Part shown: positions 35,460-44,238 of the stretch, piece after piece | Layout of the letters: every line of letters begins with the position of its first letter | How positions within the stretch are numbered: the stretch's first letter is position 1 | From: Halomonas sp. GD1P12 | GTDB lineage: Bacteria > Pseudomonadota > Gammaproteobacteria > Pseudomonadales > Halomonadaceae | NCBI RefSeq assembly: GCF_025725645.1 | Contig: NZ_CP107007.1 | Span: forward strand, 682,001 to 746,000 | Direction: 5' to 3' | DNA: 64,000 nucleotides | Made by a program: the position numbers and the translations under genes | Notes under the pieces: generated by a model | Database searches by the model: none | What the model was told of the DNA's origin: nothing | What the model saw: the letters and a program-made list of their open reading frames with translations, nothing else

Positions 35460-36163
35460 TACTTGTAACCCACGCCATACACCGAGCGGATGATCTCCTG
35501 CTCGGGCAGCGCTTCGGTGATCTTTTTGCGCAGCTTCTTGATGTGGCTATCCACGGTGCGCTCGGACACGATGCGGTTGTCGCGGTACATGTGATCCATC
35601 AGCTGCTCGCGGCTAAAGATCCGCCCGGGGGCGTGCATCATCACGCGCAAAAGCTGAAACTCCACCGCGGTGAGGCCCAGGTCCTGGCCCTTGGCAAGTG
35701 CCATCCAGCCTTCATCGTCCAGGGTGACCGGCGCGATTGGGGCGGTGGCCTCAATGGGGGCGCTTTCGGCGGCGCGGCTTCTGCGCAGCACCGCCTTGAC
35801 CCGGGCCACCACTTCCCGCGGGCTGAACGGCTTGCAGATATAGTCGTCGGCGCCCATCTCGAGCCCCACCAGACGGTCCACCTCTTCGACCTTGGCCGTC
35901 ACCATGATGATGGGCAGCGCCGGCCAGCGCTGGCGGATCTCGCGGCAGAGCGTGGTGCCATCCATGCCCGGCAGCATCAAATCCAGCAGTACCAGCGCCG
36001 GCGTATTCGCGTCGAGCCAGGCAAGCACGTCGTCGCCGTGCTCGATCAGCGTCGGCGCGAAGTGGTGGCCGGTCAGGTAGTCGGCCATCAGGCGCGCGAT
36101 CTTCGGCTCATCCTCGACGATCAGAAGTGAGGCGTTGGCGGGGTACGAATCGGTCGATGACAT
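35444..36163 (-). CDS. baeR: response regulator BaeR
   Basis: OmpR-type regulator of 239 residues. Receiver domain (~12-125) with acidic pocket VEDEP, phosphoacceptor D61 in LLDLMLPGMDG and K111 in ICKPFSP. C-terminal winged helix follows (~145-235, LTAVEFQLLRVMM and SERTVDSHIKKLRKK). The wording of the receiver and effector matches E. coli BaeR, which induces drug-efflux genes under envelope stress. ATG at 36163. Last gene of the adaptor-RND-baeS-baeR operon, 49 bases after baeS. Confidence 0.9.
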   Translation of the reverse strand: MSSTDSYPANASLLIVEDEPKIARLMADYLTGHHFAPTLIEHGDDVLAWLDANTPALVLLDLMLPGMDGTTLCREIRQRWPALPIIMVTAKVEEVDRLVGLEMGADDYICKPFSPREVVARVKAVLRRSRAAESAPIEATAPIAPVTLDDEGWMALAKGQDLGLTAVEFQLLRVMMHAPGRIFSREQLMDHMYRDNRIVSERTVDSHIKKLRKKITEALPEQEIIRSVYGVGYKYQPEG

Positions 36164-36212
36164 GGGCACTCGAGGCTCCAGAGTGAAAATCCAGCGTGAA
36201 GCTAATGTAACG

Positions 36213-37634
36213 CTAACGCGAAGACAGAAGCGGGAAGCGCAGCGTCCAGCAAAGCCCGCCCAGGGGCGAGGTGCTGGCGGTGAGCGTCGCGCCGTGGGCG
36301 CCGGCCAGCGCGCTTGCAATCGAAAGCCCCAGGCCGCTGCCGCCGCTTGCGCGACTGCGCGAGCCCTCGACCCGGTAGAGCCGTTCGGTCAGCCGTGAAA
36401 GCTCGCTTTCCGGCACGCCCGGGGCGCTATCTTGCCATATCACCACGGCCTGGTGGGCCTCGACGGTCAAGCGAACGTCGAGCGTGCCCGGGGCCACGGT
36501 GTAGGCGCAGCTGTTATCCAACAGGTTGCTCCAGAGCTGGCGCAGACGCTGCGGGTCGCCCAGCACCATGACGTTCGGGGCGATCTCGGTGGAAAGCGCA
36601 AGGCCGCTGTCCGCCAGCCAGCGGTCGGCATCCGAGAGCCGGCCCAACAGGCTGTCGCTGAGATCCATCGGCGACAGCTGAATATCGAGCGCGCCGGCGT
36701 CGCTTTGCGATAGCAGGCGAAGATCCGCCACCAGCCGCTCGAGCTGATCGACCTCCTGGGCGAGCGACCCCAGATTCTCCTGGTCGAGCGCTCGCACGCC
36801 GTCCTGCATCGCCTCGATCTCGCCGCGCAGCACGGCCAGCGGCGTTCGAAGCTCGTGGGCGGTGTCCGATACCCAGCGCGCCCGGGCGTTGCGGCTCGCC
36901 TCCAGCGTTTCGGCCAGCAGATTGAAGTCCTGGGCCAGCCGCGAGAGCTCGTCGCGCCCGCGCGCGCGCAGGCGGATGTGGTAGTCGCCTTCGGTGAGCC
37001 GGCGCGTGGCGCCGGCCAGCGCCCGGGTGCGCCCGCCGAGCCACCAGGAGAGCCCGCCGGCCAGCAGCAGCGAGGCGACCACCAACGACAGGACGATAAC
37101 GATGAGGTTGCGCTGCTGGCGCTCCAGAAAACGGCTCTCCATGCGCTCCATGACCTGCTGGGGCGAGCGAAAGCCCAGCTCGCCGATACTCACGCGCTCG
37201 CCGCCGCTGGCGCTTTCGCTGTAAAGCGTTAGCCAGTGCCAGTCGCTGGGCTCGCCCAGCGGGCGAGGGCGCACCACGAAGCGGCCCTCGGCGTCACGCA
37301 GCGCGAAGTCTCGCGCTTCGCCCAAAGGAGAGGCGCGCTCCTCGCGCCCGCGGCCGAGCTCGAAGCGCACCACGCGAGGCCAGCGGTCCGGGGAGCGCTC
37401 GAGCCACGCCCAGTTTCGCTGGCCGTTCCAGCGGGTCACCAGGCCGTCGGCCAGTAGGGTCGCCCGGCGCTCCTGAGCCTGGGTCAGATACTCGATGAAG
37501 CCCCGGTCGATGCTGTAGGAGACCGCCAGAAAGGTGCTGGCGGCGATCGCCACGTTGACACTCAGAATCACCGCGAACAGGCGCCACCCAAGACGCGACG
37601 GACGCCAGCGTGACAGCGTTTGAAGCCGGGTCAT
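36213..37634 (-). CDS. baeS: sensor histidine kinase BaeS
   Basis: Protein of 473 residues: two membrane helices (about residues 18-40 and 175-197) around a periplasmic sensor domain, a HAMP linker (~200-250), the phosphoacceptor histidine in SDTAHELRTPLAVLRGE (~258), and the ATPase lobe with LLDNSCAY (N box) and ASGGSGLGLSIASALAGAHG (G boxes). The kinase partner of BaeR. The start overlaps the RND pump stop by four bases (37631-37634), so translation is coupled to the pump it probably regulates. Confidence 0.91.
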   Translation of the reverse strand: MTRLQTLSRWRPSRLGWRLFAVILSVNVAIAASTFLAVSYSIDRGFIEYLTQAQERRATLLADGLVTRWNGQRNWAWLERSPDRWPRVVRFELGRGREERASPLGEARDFALRDAEGRFVVRPRPLGEPSDWHWLTLYSESASGGERVSIGELGFRSPQQVMERMESRFLERQQRNLIVIVLSLVVASLLLAGGLSWWLGGRTRALAGATRRLTEGDYHIRLRARGRDELSRLAQDFNLLAETLEASRNARARWVSDTAHELRTPLAVLRGEIEAMQDGVRALDQENLGSLAQEVDQLERLVADLRLLSQSDAGALDIQLSPMDLSDSLLGRLSDADRWLADSGLALSTEIAPNVMVLGDPQRLRQLWSNLLDNSCAYTVAPGTLDVRLTVEAHQAVVIWQDSAPGVPESELSRLTERLYRVEGSRSRASGGSGLGLSIASALAGAHGATLTASTSPLGGLCWTLRFPLLSSR

Positions 37635-40600
37635 GATACGCCACCGCTTTGGTCGGGTTGTGGGGTTGGCTGCGGCGGGGCGCTCAGGCGCTCGCGCAGG
37701 TTTTCAAGCCCCAGGTACAGGCAGGGCACCAGAATGAGCAGAATGGCGGTGGCGAAGATCATCCCGAAGCCCAGCGAGATGGCCATGGGGATCATGAAGC
37801 GTGCCTGACGCGAGGTTTCCAGAATCATCGGCGCCAGCCCCAAAAAGGTGGTGAGCGTGGTCATCATGATCGGGCGAAGGCGCCGAGTGGCCGCGGCGAC
37901 GATCGCTTCGCGCGCCGCCATACCCTCGCGGCGCTTGCGATTGGCGTAGTCGATCAGCACCAGCGCATCGTTGATGACCACCCCGGAGAGCGCCAGCATT
38001 CCCAGCAGGCTGATGATCGAGAGCCCAAAGCCCATGACCATATGGCCCGCCACCGCGCCGACCAGGCCAAAAGGAATGGCGGCCAGCACCAATAGCGGCT
38101 GCAGGTAGCTTCTAAATGGAATGGCGAGCAAGGCATAGAGCGCGGCGAGCATCAGCCACATGGCGGTTCTGAGCGTGGCGAGGTTGTCGGCGGTGTCCTG
38201 CTGGCGCCCGCCGAGGGCCACTTCGAGCCCCGGCCAGGTGTTGGTCAGCGTAGGGAACACGTCCTCCTGCAGCGTGGCGAGCATTTGGTTGATCGTCTGG
38301 TCGTTGTCGGAGTCGGCGGTCACGGTGATGATGCGTCGCCCGTCGATACGCGTCAGGCTGCTCGAGGCCTGGCTCAGGGTGATATCGGCCGCCCGCGACA
38401 GCGAAACGCTCAAGCCATCGGCGGTGCGCACCGGCAGGCGGTAGAGCTCGTTCAGACTCGCCCGGTCCTGCTCGGGCAGGCGCACCTCGACACTGACCTC
38501 CTGGCGGCCGATGAACTGCTCGACAGCGGTGGCGCCCTGCAGCGGGCCGCGTAGCGCCTGGGCCAGATCGCTGCCGGTCAGGCCCAGCGCGCGACCCTCG
38601 GCGGAAAGACGCATTTCGAGCTGTGGCTTGCCGTCGCCCAGGCCGCTGTCGATATCGGTCAGACCGTATTCGCCGAGCTGCTCGGCCAGACGCGTGGCGG
38701 CGGCTTCCAGCACCTGGGTATCCGGGTGGGAAAGGCGCAGGCTGAGCGCGGCGCCGCTGCCCGGCCCGCCCACGTCCGAGGCGAAGCGCACCGACTGCGC
38801 GCCGACCAGATCGCCGCTCACGTCGCGCCAGCGCTCGGCGATGCGCGATGGCGGCCACTGATCGAGACTCTCGCTGGCGATATCCAGCGTCACTTCCAGA
38901 CTTTCACCGTCCAGCCGGCTGCGGGTGCTGGCGAATGAAAGCGTCGGCTCCTCGGCGCTGAGCGTCTCGGCGGCGTCGATCAACTGCTGGCCGAGTTCGC
39001 GGCTGACGCTGATATTGCTGCCGATCGGCAGGGTCACGGTAGCGCGCACCTGGTCCGACTCGACCCGGGGCATCAGCGAAAAGCCGAGCCGCCCGCTCAT
39101 CGCCCAGGCCAGCGCTACCACCAGCAGCGTAACCCCCAGGCTTACGCTCAGAAGCCGCTGATTCAGCGCGCGCTGCAAAAACGGCTCGAAGCGGCGGTAG
39201 GTAAACGCGTGCAAGCCCCCTTGCAAGGCGTGGCGAAGGCGCTCCAGCGGGCGCTGCCAGGCCGGCGTCTTGCGCGGCTTGTGGCTGTGGGCCAGGTGCG
39301 CGGGCAGGATGAACAGTGCCTCGGCCCAGGAGATCAGAAAGACCGTGACCACCACCACCGGTACGGTGGCGAAGATCATGCCCAAAAAGCCCGGCAAAAA
39401 CAGCAGCGGCATGAACGCCACGATATTGGACAGAATGGCGAAGGTGAGCGGCACCGCGATCTCCTTTCCCCCCTTGACCGCCGCATCACGCAGCGAATAG
39501 CCCTCTTCGCGGTAGCTGTAGATGTTCTCGCCCACCATGATCGCGTCATCCACGACGATGCCGAGCGCAATGATGAAGGCGAACATCGACATCATGTTCA
39601 GCGACACGCCGATCCAGGGCAGAAACAGCATCGCGCCTAGAAACGCGGTGGGAATGCCGAGCGTCACCCAGAACGCCAAGCGCGCCTCGAGAAACAGCGC
39701 CATGAGAATCATCACCAGCGCCAGGCCCATCCAGGCGTTCTTGAGCAGAAGCCCCAGGCGGTCCTCGTACACCTCGGAGCTGTCGCGGGCTACGTCCAGA
39801 TGAATGTTCGGGGGAAGCCCGGCGCGCAGGCGCTCGAGCTCACCCTGCACCGCCTTCGAGACGCTGGTGGGGGTTTGATTGCCGACCTGGAAAACCTCGA
39901 CGGAGAGGCCCTGCTGGCCGTTATAAAACTCCTCGCGGTCAGTTTCGGCAAAGCCTTCGCGCACCTGGGCGATCTGGCCAAGCGTTACCGGTGCGCCCTG
40001 GGCGGTGGTCAGAATCGGCAGGCGCGCGAACTCGGCGGCGCTCTGGCGCCGGCCCTGGTAGCGGATCAGCCACTCGCCTTCGGCAGTGGTGAGCTGGCCG
40101 CTGGCCAGATCCAGCGCTTCCTCGCCGATGCGCGCGGCAAGCGCCTGGTGGTCCAGCCCGTAACGCTCGATCGCCTCATCGTCCAGCAGCACCTGAATCT
40201 CACGGTCGCGGTTGCCGGAAAGCTCCGCCCGGGAGATGCCGCTATTGGCCTGAAGCTCGGCGCGCACGTTTTCGGCGGCGTCGTGCAGCGCGGAAAGGCT
40301 GGCATCGCCGTACACCTGCAAACTCACCACGCCGCGGGAGAAACCGGCCAGGCTAAAGCGCGGCGGGTCGGCGGCGTTGGGGAAGGTAGTGATCCCATTC
40401 ACCGCCTGCTGGATCTCCTGATAGACGCGCATCACCTCCACGCCGTCGATCAGCGTGGCCTGCACCACGCCGCTGCTTTCGTTGGCGGTGGCGGTCAGCT
40501 CGTCGATCCCTTCGACGTTGGAGATCGCCGCCTCGACCGGTAGCAGCAGGCTCTGCTCGATATCTTCTGGCGTTGCGCCGGGGTAGCTGATGGTGACCTG

Positions 40601-40744
40601 CACGGTTTCGCTTTCAAAGTCGGGAAAGACCTCCTTCTTGATCGCAAGCGAGGCCATCAGGCCACCGACGATGAACAGCGCCATCATCAGGTTCGGCGCG
40701 ACACCGTGATCCACCATCCAGGCAAGCGGGCCCTTGCGCGTCAT
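37631..40744 (-). CDS. RND efflux transporter, inner-membrane subunit (AcrB/MdtB/HAE type)
   Basis: Protein of 1037 residues, the normal length, with the first helix at residues ~11-30 and the duplicated 12-TM/porter layout. Visible: VFPDFESETVQVTISYPGATPEDIEQSLLLPVE in the porter domain, FIIALGIVVDDAIMVGENIYSY with the conserved proton-relay aspartates, and the repeat's equivalent in LSGVVINDALVLIDYANRKRREG. Proton-driven export of drugs or lipophilic compounds across the envelope. It lies between the adaptor gene (four-base overlap) and baeS. No outer-membrane channel gene is nearby, so a TolC-like protein from elsewhere is needed. Confidence 0.94.
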   Translation of the reverse strand: MTRKGPLAWMVDHGVAPNLMMALFIVGGLMASLAIKKEVFPDFESETVQVTISYPGATPEDIEQSLLLPVEAAISNVEGIDELTATANESSGVVQATLIDGVEVMRVYQEIQQAVNGITTFPNAADPPRFSLAGFSRGVVSLQVYGDASLSALHDAAENVRAELQANSGISRAELSGNRDREIQVLLDDEAIERYGLDHQALAARIGEEALDLASGQLTTAEGEWLIRYQGRRQSAAEFARLPILTTAQGAPVTLGQIAQVREGFAETDREEFYNGQQGLSVEVFQVGNQTPTSVSKAVQGELERLRAGLPPNIHLDVARDSSEVYEDRLGLLLKNAWMGLALVMILMALFLEARLAFWVTLGIPTAFLGAMLFLPWIGVSLNMMSMFAFIIALGIVVDDAIMVGENIYSYREEGYSLRDAAVKGGKEIAVPLTFAILSNIVAFMPLLFLPGFLGMIFATVPVVVVTVFLISWAEALFILPAHLAHSHKPRKTPAWQRPLERLRHALQGGLHAFTYRRFEPFLQRALNQRLLSVSLGVTLLVVALAWAMSGRLGFSLMPRVESDQVRATVTLPIGSNISVSRELGQQLIDAAETLSAEEPTLSFASTRSRLDGESLEVTLDIASESLDQWPPSRIAERWRDVSGDLVGAQSVRFASDVGGPGSGAALSLRLSHPDTQVLEAAATRLAEQLGEYGLTDIDSGLGDGKPQLEMRLSAEGRALGLTGSDLAQALRGPLQGATAVEQFIGRQEVSVEVRLPEQDRASLNELYRLPVRTADGLSVSLSRAADITLSQASSSLTRIDGRRIITVTADSDNDQTINQMLATLQEDVFPTLTNTWPGLEVALGGRQQDTADNLATLRTAMWLMLAALYALLAIPFRSYLQPLLVLAAIPFGLVGAVAGHMVMGFGLSIISLLGMLALSGVVINDALVLIDYANRKRREGMAAREAIVAAATRRLRPIMMTTLTTFLGLAPMILETSRQARFMIPMAISLGFGMIFATAILLILVPCLYLGLENLRERLSAPPQPTPQPDQSGGVS

Positions 40745-41949
40745 GGGGCGTTCTCCTCATCCGGGTGGGCCGGCGTCTGCGCGGATTGGCGCGGGCGCAC
40801 CTGCTGGCCGACGCGCGGCTGGGCAAGCCCGGCGGTGACCACGCGCTGACCCGGGCTGAGCCCGTCGCTCACCAGCGCCTGCTCTTCGCCGCGGTAGGCA
40901 AGCGTCACCGTCGAGCTCTGGAGCCTGTCGTCATCATCGAGCCACCACACCACGTCGCCCGGGCGCAGCGCCGAGGAGGGCAGGGCGATCAACGCCTCGC
41001 GCGCGGTGGTGTGGTAGCGAAGGCGCACGACATCCCCCAGGCGCAGCGCCGGCCCGTTCTGGTCCAGTGCCAGCGGGTCGTCGACGGAGACGAGCAGCTG
41101 TGCCTGCAGGCCGTTCTCTTCGAGATTCGGCAGAATCGAGGTCAACTCACCTTCGCGGCTCTCCTCCGCCGGCCAGCTTTGGCTGGTGAGCGTGACGCGA
41201 TCGCCGGGCTCGAGCCAGGCAAGCGTGTCGCCGGGAAGCGAGGCGCGCACCCAAAACTGTTCGACGCCGACCAGGCTCAGCACCTCGGTGCCTTGGCTCA
41301 ACAGGCTGCCGGCGCCGAGGGTGCGTTCGGCGACCATCGCCCGCCAGGGCGCGGTGAGCGTGGCGCGCTCCAGATTCAGGGCGGCCTGGTCGCGTAGCAC
41401 CCGGGCCTGGGTCAGGGCAGCTTCGGCCTGGCGCTTTTGCGGTTCGCGCAGCACCAGCGCACGGCGCTCGGCGGTAAGCTCGCGGCCAAAGCGGGCGTAG
41501 TCACCCTCGGCGCGCTGCTGCTCGGCGCGTTCGAGCGCAACGCCGGCTTCGGCGGTGGCGACCTGGGCCTGGGCATCCTGCAGCGCAAGCTCGAGATCCG
41601 CGCGGTCGATATAGGCAAGCGGGGCGCCTTCCTCTACGACCTCGCCGGGCACCACGCCTTCGGCAAAGCGTTCGAGCTCGCCGGCCACTCGGCTCGAGAC
41701 CATGGTCGATTTCTCGGCCTCTACCCGGCCGAAGCCTGAAAGTGATGGGGCCTGAACGCGGCGCTCAACGCTGATGACATCGACCAGCGGCGGTGAGGCC
41801 GGCGGCGGCGGGCGGCGCTCGATACGCGGGGGTTGAGTGACGATCCACCAGGCCAGGGCCAGGCCGCCGGCCAGAATCAAAAGCGCCGCGATGGCGCCCC
41901 AACGCACCCGGCCGCGCTGGCGGGCCGGCGTTTTATCAAGAAGGGTCAT
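40741..41949 (-). CDS. RND efflux periplasmic adaptor (membrane fusion protein)
   Basis: Protein of 402 residues, with one N-terminal membrane anchor (about 15-35), a Pro-rich linker and the HlyD/AcrA architecture. Beta-barrel, lipoyl (SLSGFGRVEAEKSTMVSSRVAGELERFAEGVVPGEVVEEGAPLAYID), and the long alpha-hairpin coiled coil (~115-190). It joins the pump to a TolC-like channel. The ATG is at 41949. First gene of the four-gene operon; a TetR gene diverges across 214 bases. It overlaps the pump gene by four bases. Confidence 0.92.
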   Translation of the reverse strand: MTLLDKTPARQRGRVRWGAIAALLILAGGLALAWWIVTQPPRIERRPPPPASPPLVDVISVERRVQAPSLSGFGRVEAEKSTMVSSRVAGELERFAEGVVPGEVVEEGAPLAYIDRADLELALQDAQAQVATAEAGVALERAEQQRAEGDYARFGRELTAERRALVLREPQKRQAEAALTQARVLRDQAALNLERATLTAPWRAMVAERTLGAGSLLSQGTEVLSLVGVEQFWVRASLPGDTLAWLEPGDRVTLTSQSWPAEESREGELTSILPNLEENGLQAQLLVSVDDPLALDQNGPALRLGDVVRLRYHTTAREALIALPSSALRPGDVVWWLDDDDRLQSSTVTLAYRGEEQALVSDGLSPGQRVVTAGLAQPRVGQQVRPRQSAQTPAHPDEENAP

Positions 41950-42003
41950 TACCGCACGTCATCCGTTGGCTGGAAGCTAAAAATGCTGGAAGATAAGCGT
42001 AGT

Positions 42004-42013
42004 ATGCTAGCAT
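42004..42013. promoter_or_regulatory. candidate TetR operator
   Basis: Perfect 10-bp palindrome ATGCTAGCAT in the gap between the efflux operon and the divergent tetR gene. Flanking bases GTAGT and CTACT extend the symmetry with an offset. TetR proteins usually bind palindromes in such divergent gaps; no experiment or close homologue is used here. Confidence 0.45.
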
Positions 42014-42163
42014 CTACTCCAGTTAAGCAGTGATTAGGCAAGCAATGTGTAAAGAGCGTGCAACGTGACGCATTGATACAAGTACCTGCGCCTAACGACT
42101 CGACCCTAATAAATAGACCGGCTTCACGTTGATTGATTGCCTTGACCGACAGGCCTGGACGAT

Positions 42164-42769
42164 ATGAAAAACACCTCGACCCGCGACAAATTGATCGATA
42201 CCGGCGCCGAGCTGATCGCTCAGCACGGCTACAACGCCACCGGCATCAACGCCGTGCTCAATTCCTGCGGGGTACCCAAGGGCTCGTTCTATCACTACTT
42301 CTCCAGCAAGGAGGATTTCGGGCTGGCGGTGATCGAGCGCTTTGCCGACGACTACGCCGTGGGTCTGAAGGCGCTATTGGAAGATGAAAGCGTGACGCCG
42401 CTCGAGCGGCTCAAACGCTACTTCGCCCGCGGCCGGGACTACATGCAGACCTGCAACCACGAAACCGGTTGTTTGATCGGCAACCTGGGCCAGGAGCTTT
42501 CGGGCCAAAGCGATGTCTTTCGCGACGCGCTGAACACGGTCTTCCAGCGCTGGGAGCAGCACTTCGTGGCCTGCCTTCAGGCCGCTCAAGCCCAGGGCGC
42601 GGTGAGCCCCCGAGCCGACGTCCAGGCGCTGGCCAGCTTCATCCTGAGCGGCTGGGAAGGGGCGATTTTGCGCGCCAAGACGCTCAAGTCGGTCACGCCC
42701 ATGGAGCAGTTCGAGTCGATTCTGTTCGAGTACGTGCTGGTCGATACCGTGGCGCGCCAGAGCGCCTGA
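42164..42769 (+). CDS. TetR/AcrR family transcriptional regulator (NemR/AcuR-like)
   Basis: Protein of 201 residues. HTH at residues ~8-55 (RDKLIDTGAELIAQHGYNATGINAVLNSCGVPKGSFYHYFSSKEDFG). The C-terminal domain with CNHETGCLIGNLGQELSGQSDVFRDAL resembles NemR and AcuR, regulators that sense electrophiles or acrylate through cysteines; two cysteines (CNHETGC) are present. It is divergent from the RND operon and may repress it. ATG at 42164 matches the usual start. No strong ribosome site. Confidence 0.85.
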   Translation: MKNTSTRDKLIDTGAELIAQHGYNATGINAVLNSCGVPKGSFYHYFSSKEDFGLAVIERFADDYAVGLKALLEDESVTPLERLKRYFARGRDYMQTCNHETGCLIGNLGQELSGQSDVFRDALNTVFQRWEQHFVACLQAAQAQGAVSPRADVQALASFILSGWEGAILRAKTLKSVTPMEQFESILFEYVLVDTVARQSA

Positions 42770-42821
42770 AAGGCGGCTGGCGCCGCGCACGCGGTCATCG
42801 CTCTACTTACGCTCTACCTAC

Positions 42822-42851
42822 GCACAAGGCGGCCCGCAAGCCGCCTTGTGC
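42822..42851. terminator. inverted repeat between convergent tetR and SDR genes
   Basis: Perfect 12-bp stem GCACAAGGCGGC / GCCGCCTTGTGC with a six-base loop between two convergent genes. No clear T-run follows, so it would be a weak or rho-assisted terminator. Confidence 0.6.
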
Positions 42852-42866
42852 GTTCAACATGGCGTA

Positions 42867-43721
42867 TCAGGTGTTCAGAATCACGCCGCCGTTCAGGTGG
42901 AGGGTTTGGCCACTCATGTAGGACGAGTCTTCGCTTGCCAGATACACGTAGGCGGGGCCCATTTCGCTGGGCTGGCCGGCGCGCTTCATCGGCACCTGGC
43001 CGCCGAAGCTTTCGACCTTCTCCTCACTCATGCTGGCGGGAATCAGCGGCGTCCAGACCGGGCCTGGTGCTACGGCGTTGACCCGAATGCCGCGCTCCAT
43101 CAGCGACATGGCCATCGAGCGCATCAGCCCCTGAATGGCGCCCTTGGTCGCGGTGTAATCGATCAGGGTGTCGTTGCCTTTGAAGGCGTTGATCGACGAG
43201 GTTTCGATGATGGTATCGCCTTCGCCGAGGTGCGGCAGGGCCGCCTTGATCATGTAGAAGTGGCTGAAGATGTTGGTCTGGAAAGTGCGCAAAAGCTGGT
43301 CGTCGGGAATATCGGTGATATCGTCCCAGTCGTACTGCTCGGCGGCGTTATTGATCAGCACGTTGAGCTTGCCGTACTCATCGAGGGTCTTTTGAATGAC
43401 CTCGCGGCAAAAGACCGGCTGGGCCACGTCGCCCTTGAGCACCAGGCAGCGCCGGCCCTCGGCTTCCACCAGGCGCTTTGTCTCTTCGGCGTCCTCATCC
43501 TCTTCCAGATGTACGATCACGCTGTCGGCGCCTTCGCGGGCAAAGTGTACGGCCACGGCGCGGCCGATGCCGCTGTCGCCGCCGGTGATGAGTGCTACCT
43601 TGTCCTTGAGCTTCTCCGAACCGCGATAGCTTGCGCGGATGTACTCCGGCGCCGGGCGCATGGCGTATTCGTCGCCGGGCTGTTTGTCCTGATGCTGCGG
43701 GGGCTGTTTCTGCTCGCTCAT
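42867..43721 (-). CDS. short-chain dehydrogenase/reductase, general-stress type (YghA-like)
   Basis: Protein of 284 residues: a polar N-terminal tail (EQKQPPQHQDKQPGDEY) followed by the SDR Rossmann fold. NAD(P) motif TGGDSGIGRAV (~residue 50), NNAAEQYD, and the active site SSINAFKG with YTATKGAIQ (catalytic Tyr and Lys). It matches the ~285-residue oxidoreductases of the YghA/general stress protein 39 group (related to glucose 1-dehydrogenase). Substrate unknown, probably aldehyde or sugar. The ATG at 43721 fits the family; the frame open to 43793 has no site. Next to the stress-protein operon across an AT-rich gap. Confidence 0.88.
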   Translation of the reverse strand: MSEQKQPPQHQDKQPGDEYAMRPAPEYIRASYRGSEKLKDKVALITGGDSGIGRAVAVHFAREGADSVIVHLEEDEDAEETKRLVEAEGRRCLVLKGDVAQPVFCREVIQKTLDEYGKLNVLINNAAEQYDWDDITDIPDDQLLRTFQTNIFSHFYMIKAALPHLGEGDTIIETSSINAFKGNDTLIDYTATKGAIQGLMRSMAMSLMERGIRVNAVAPGPVWTPLIPASMSEEKVESFGGQVPMKRAGQPSEMGPAYVYLASEDSSYMSGQTLHLNGGVILNT

Positions 43722-44238
43722 ATTGATTCCTTCCTTTGTAACCGTTTCGACGCGGTGTATAGCGATGGCCGACCCGCTCCTGGGTCGCACCATCGTTTAC
43801 CTTAGTCCAACGTTACGAAAGGGCCAAACCTGGCCACTTTTACGGTTTGCTTTAAGTGATTTTTACTTAACACTTTTTTAAAAAAAAGGATGGTCTACTT
43901 GTATTTCAGGAAAACGCGTTTGTTTTTAAAAGCATTAGTTAAAGGGGTTTTTTAATAATCCTTGCGGCCGAGATTTCAAGTTTTTAGATTGGTTTTAAAT
44001 AATTGAAATATAAATATTTTTTTGGTTTTGGGAATAAGTGTCTGGAGTTTTTTGTAAAAGCGTTGTTTTAAAATTGACAGTTATTAACCCCCCGCTATAG
44101 TTCATAAGTGGTCTGTAAGAAGTTTTAAAAATAAGTAGTTAACTCATGTTATAAAAAGGATGGCGTTTATCAGCGCTAAAAGTTCATTTTGTTCACTACC
44201 CCGGCTGCAAACAATGCAACGCATGGAGGATGCAATTA
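43722..44238. other. AT-rich intergenic promoter region
   Basis: 517 bases with no convincing gene in any frame. It is strikingly AT-rich compared with its surroundings, with repeated T and A runs from ~43850 to ~44170. It holds the sigma70-like promoter of the stress-protein operon (44074-44101) and a ~130-base leader. Such regions may be bent DNA or sites for H-NS-like proteins; I see no further gene, hairpin or repeat with clear function. Confidence 0.6.
44074..44101 (+). promoter_or_regulatory. sigma70-type promoter of the stress-protein operon
   Basis: TTGACA (44074-44079), a 16-base spacer and TATAGT (44096-44101): nearly consensus -35 and -10 boxes in an AT-rich setting, reading into the gene at 44239. 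Confidence 0.7.
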
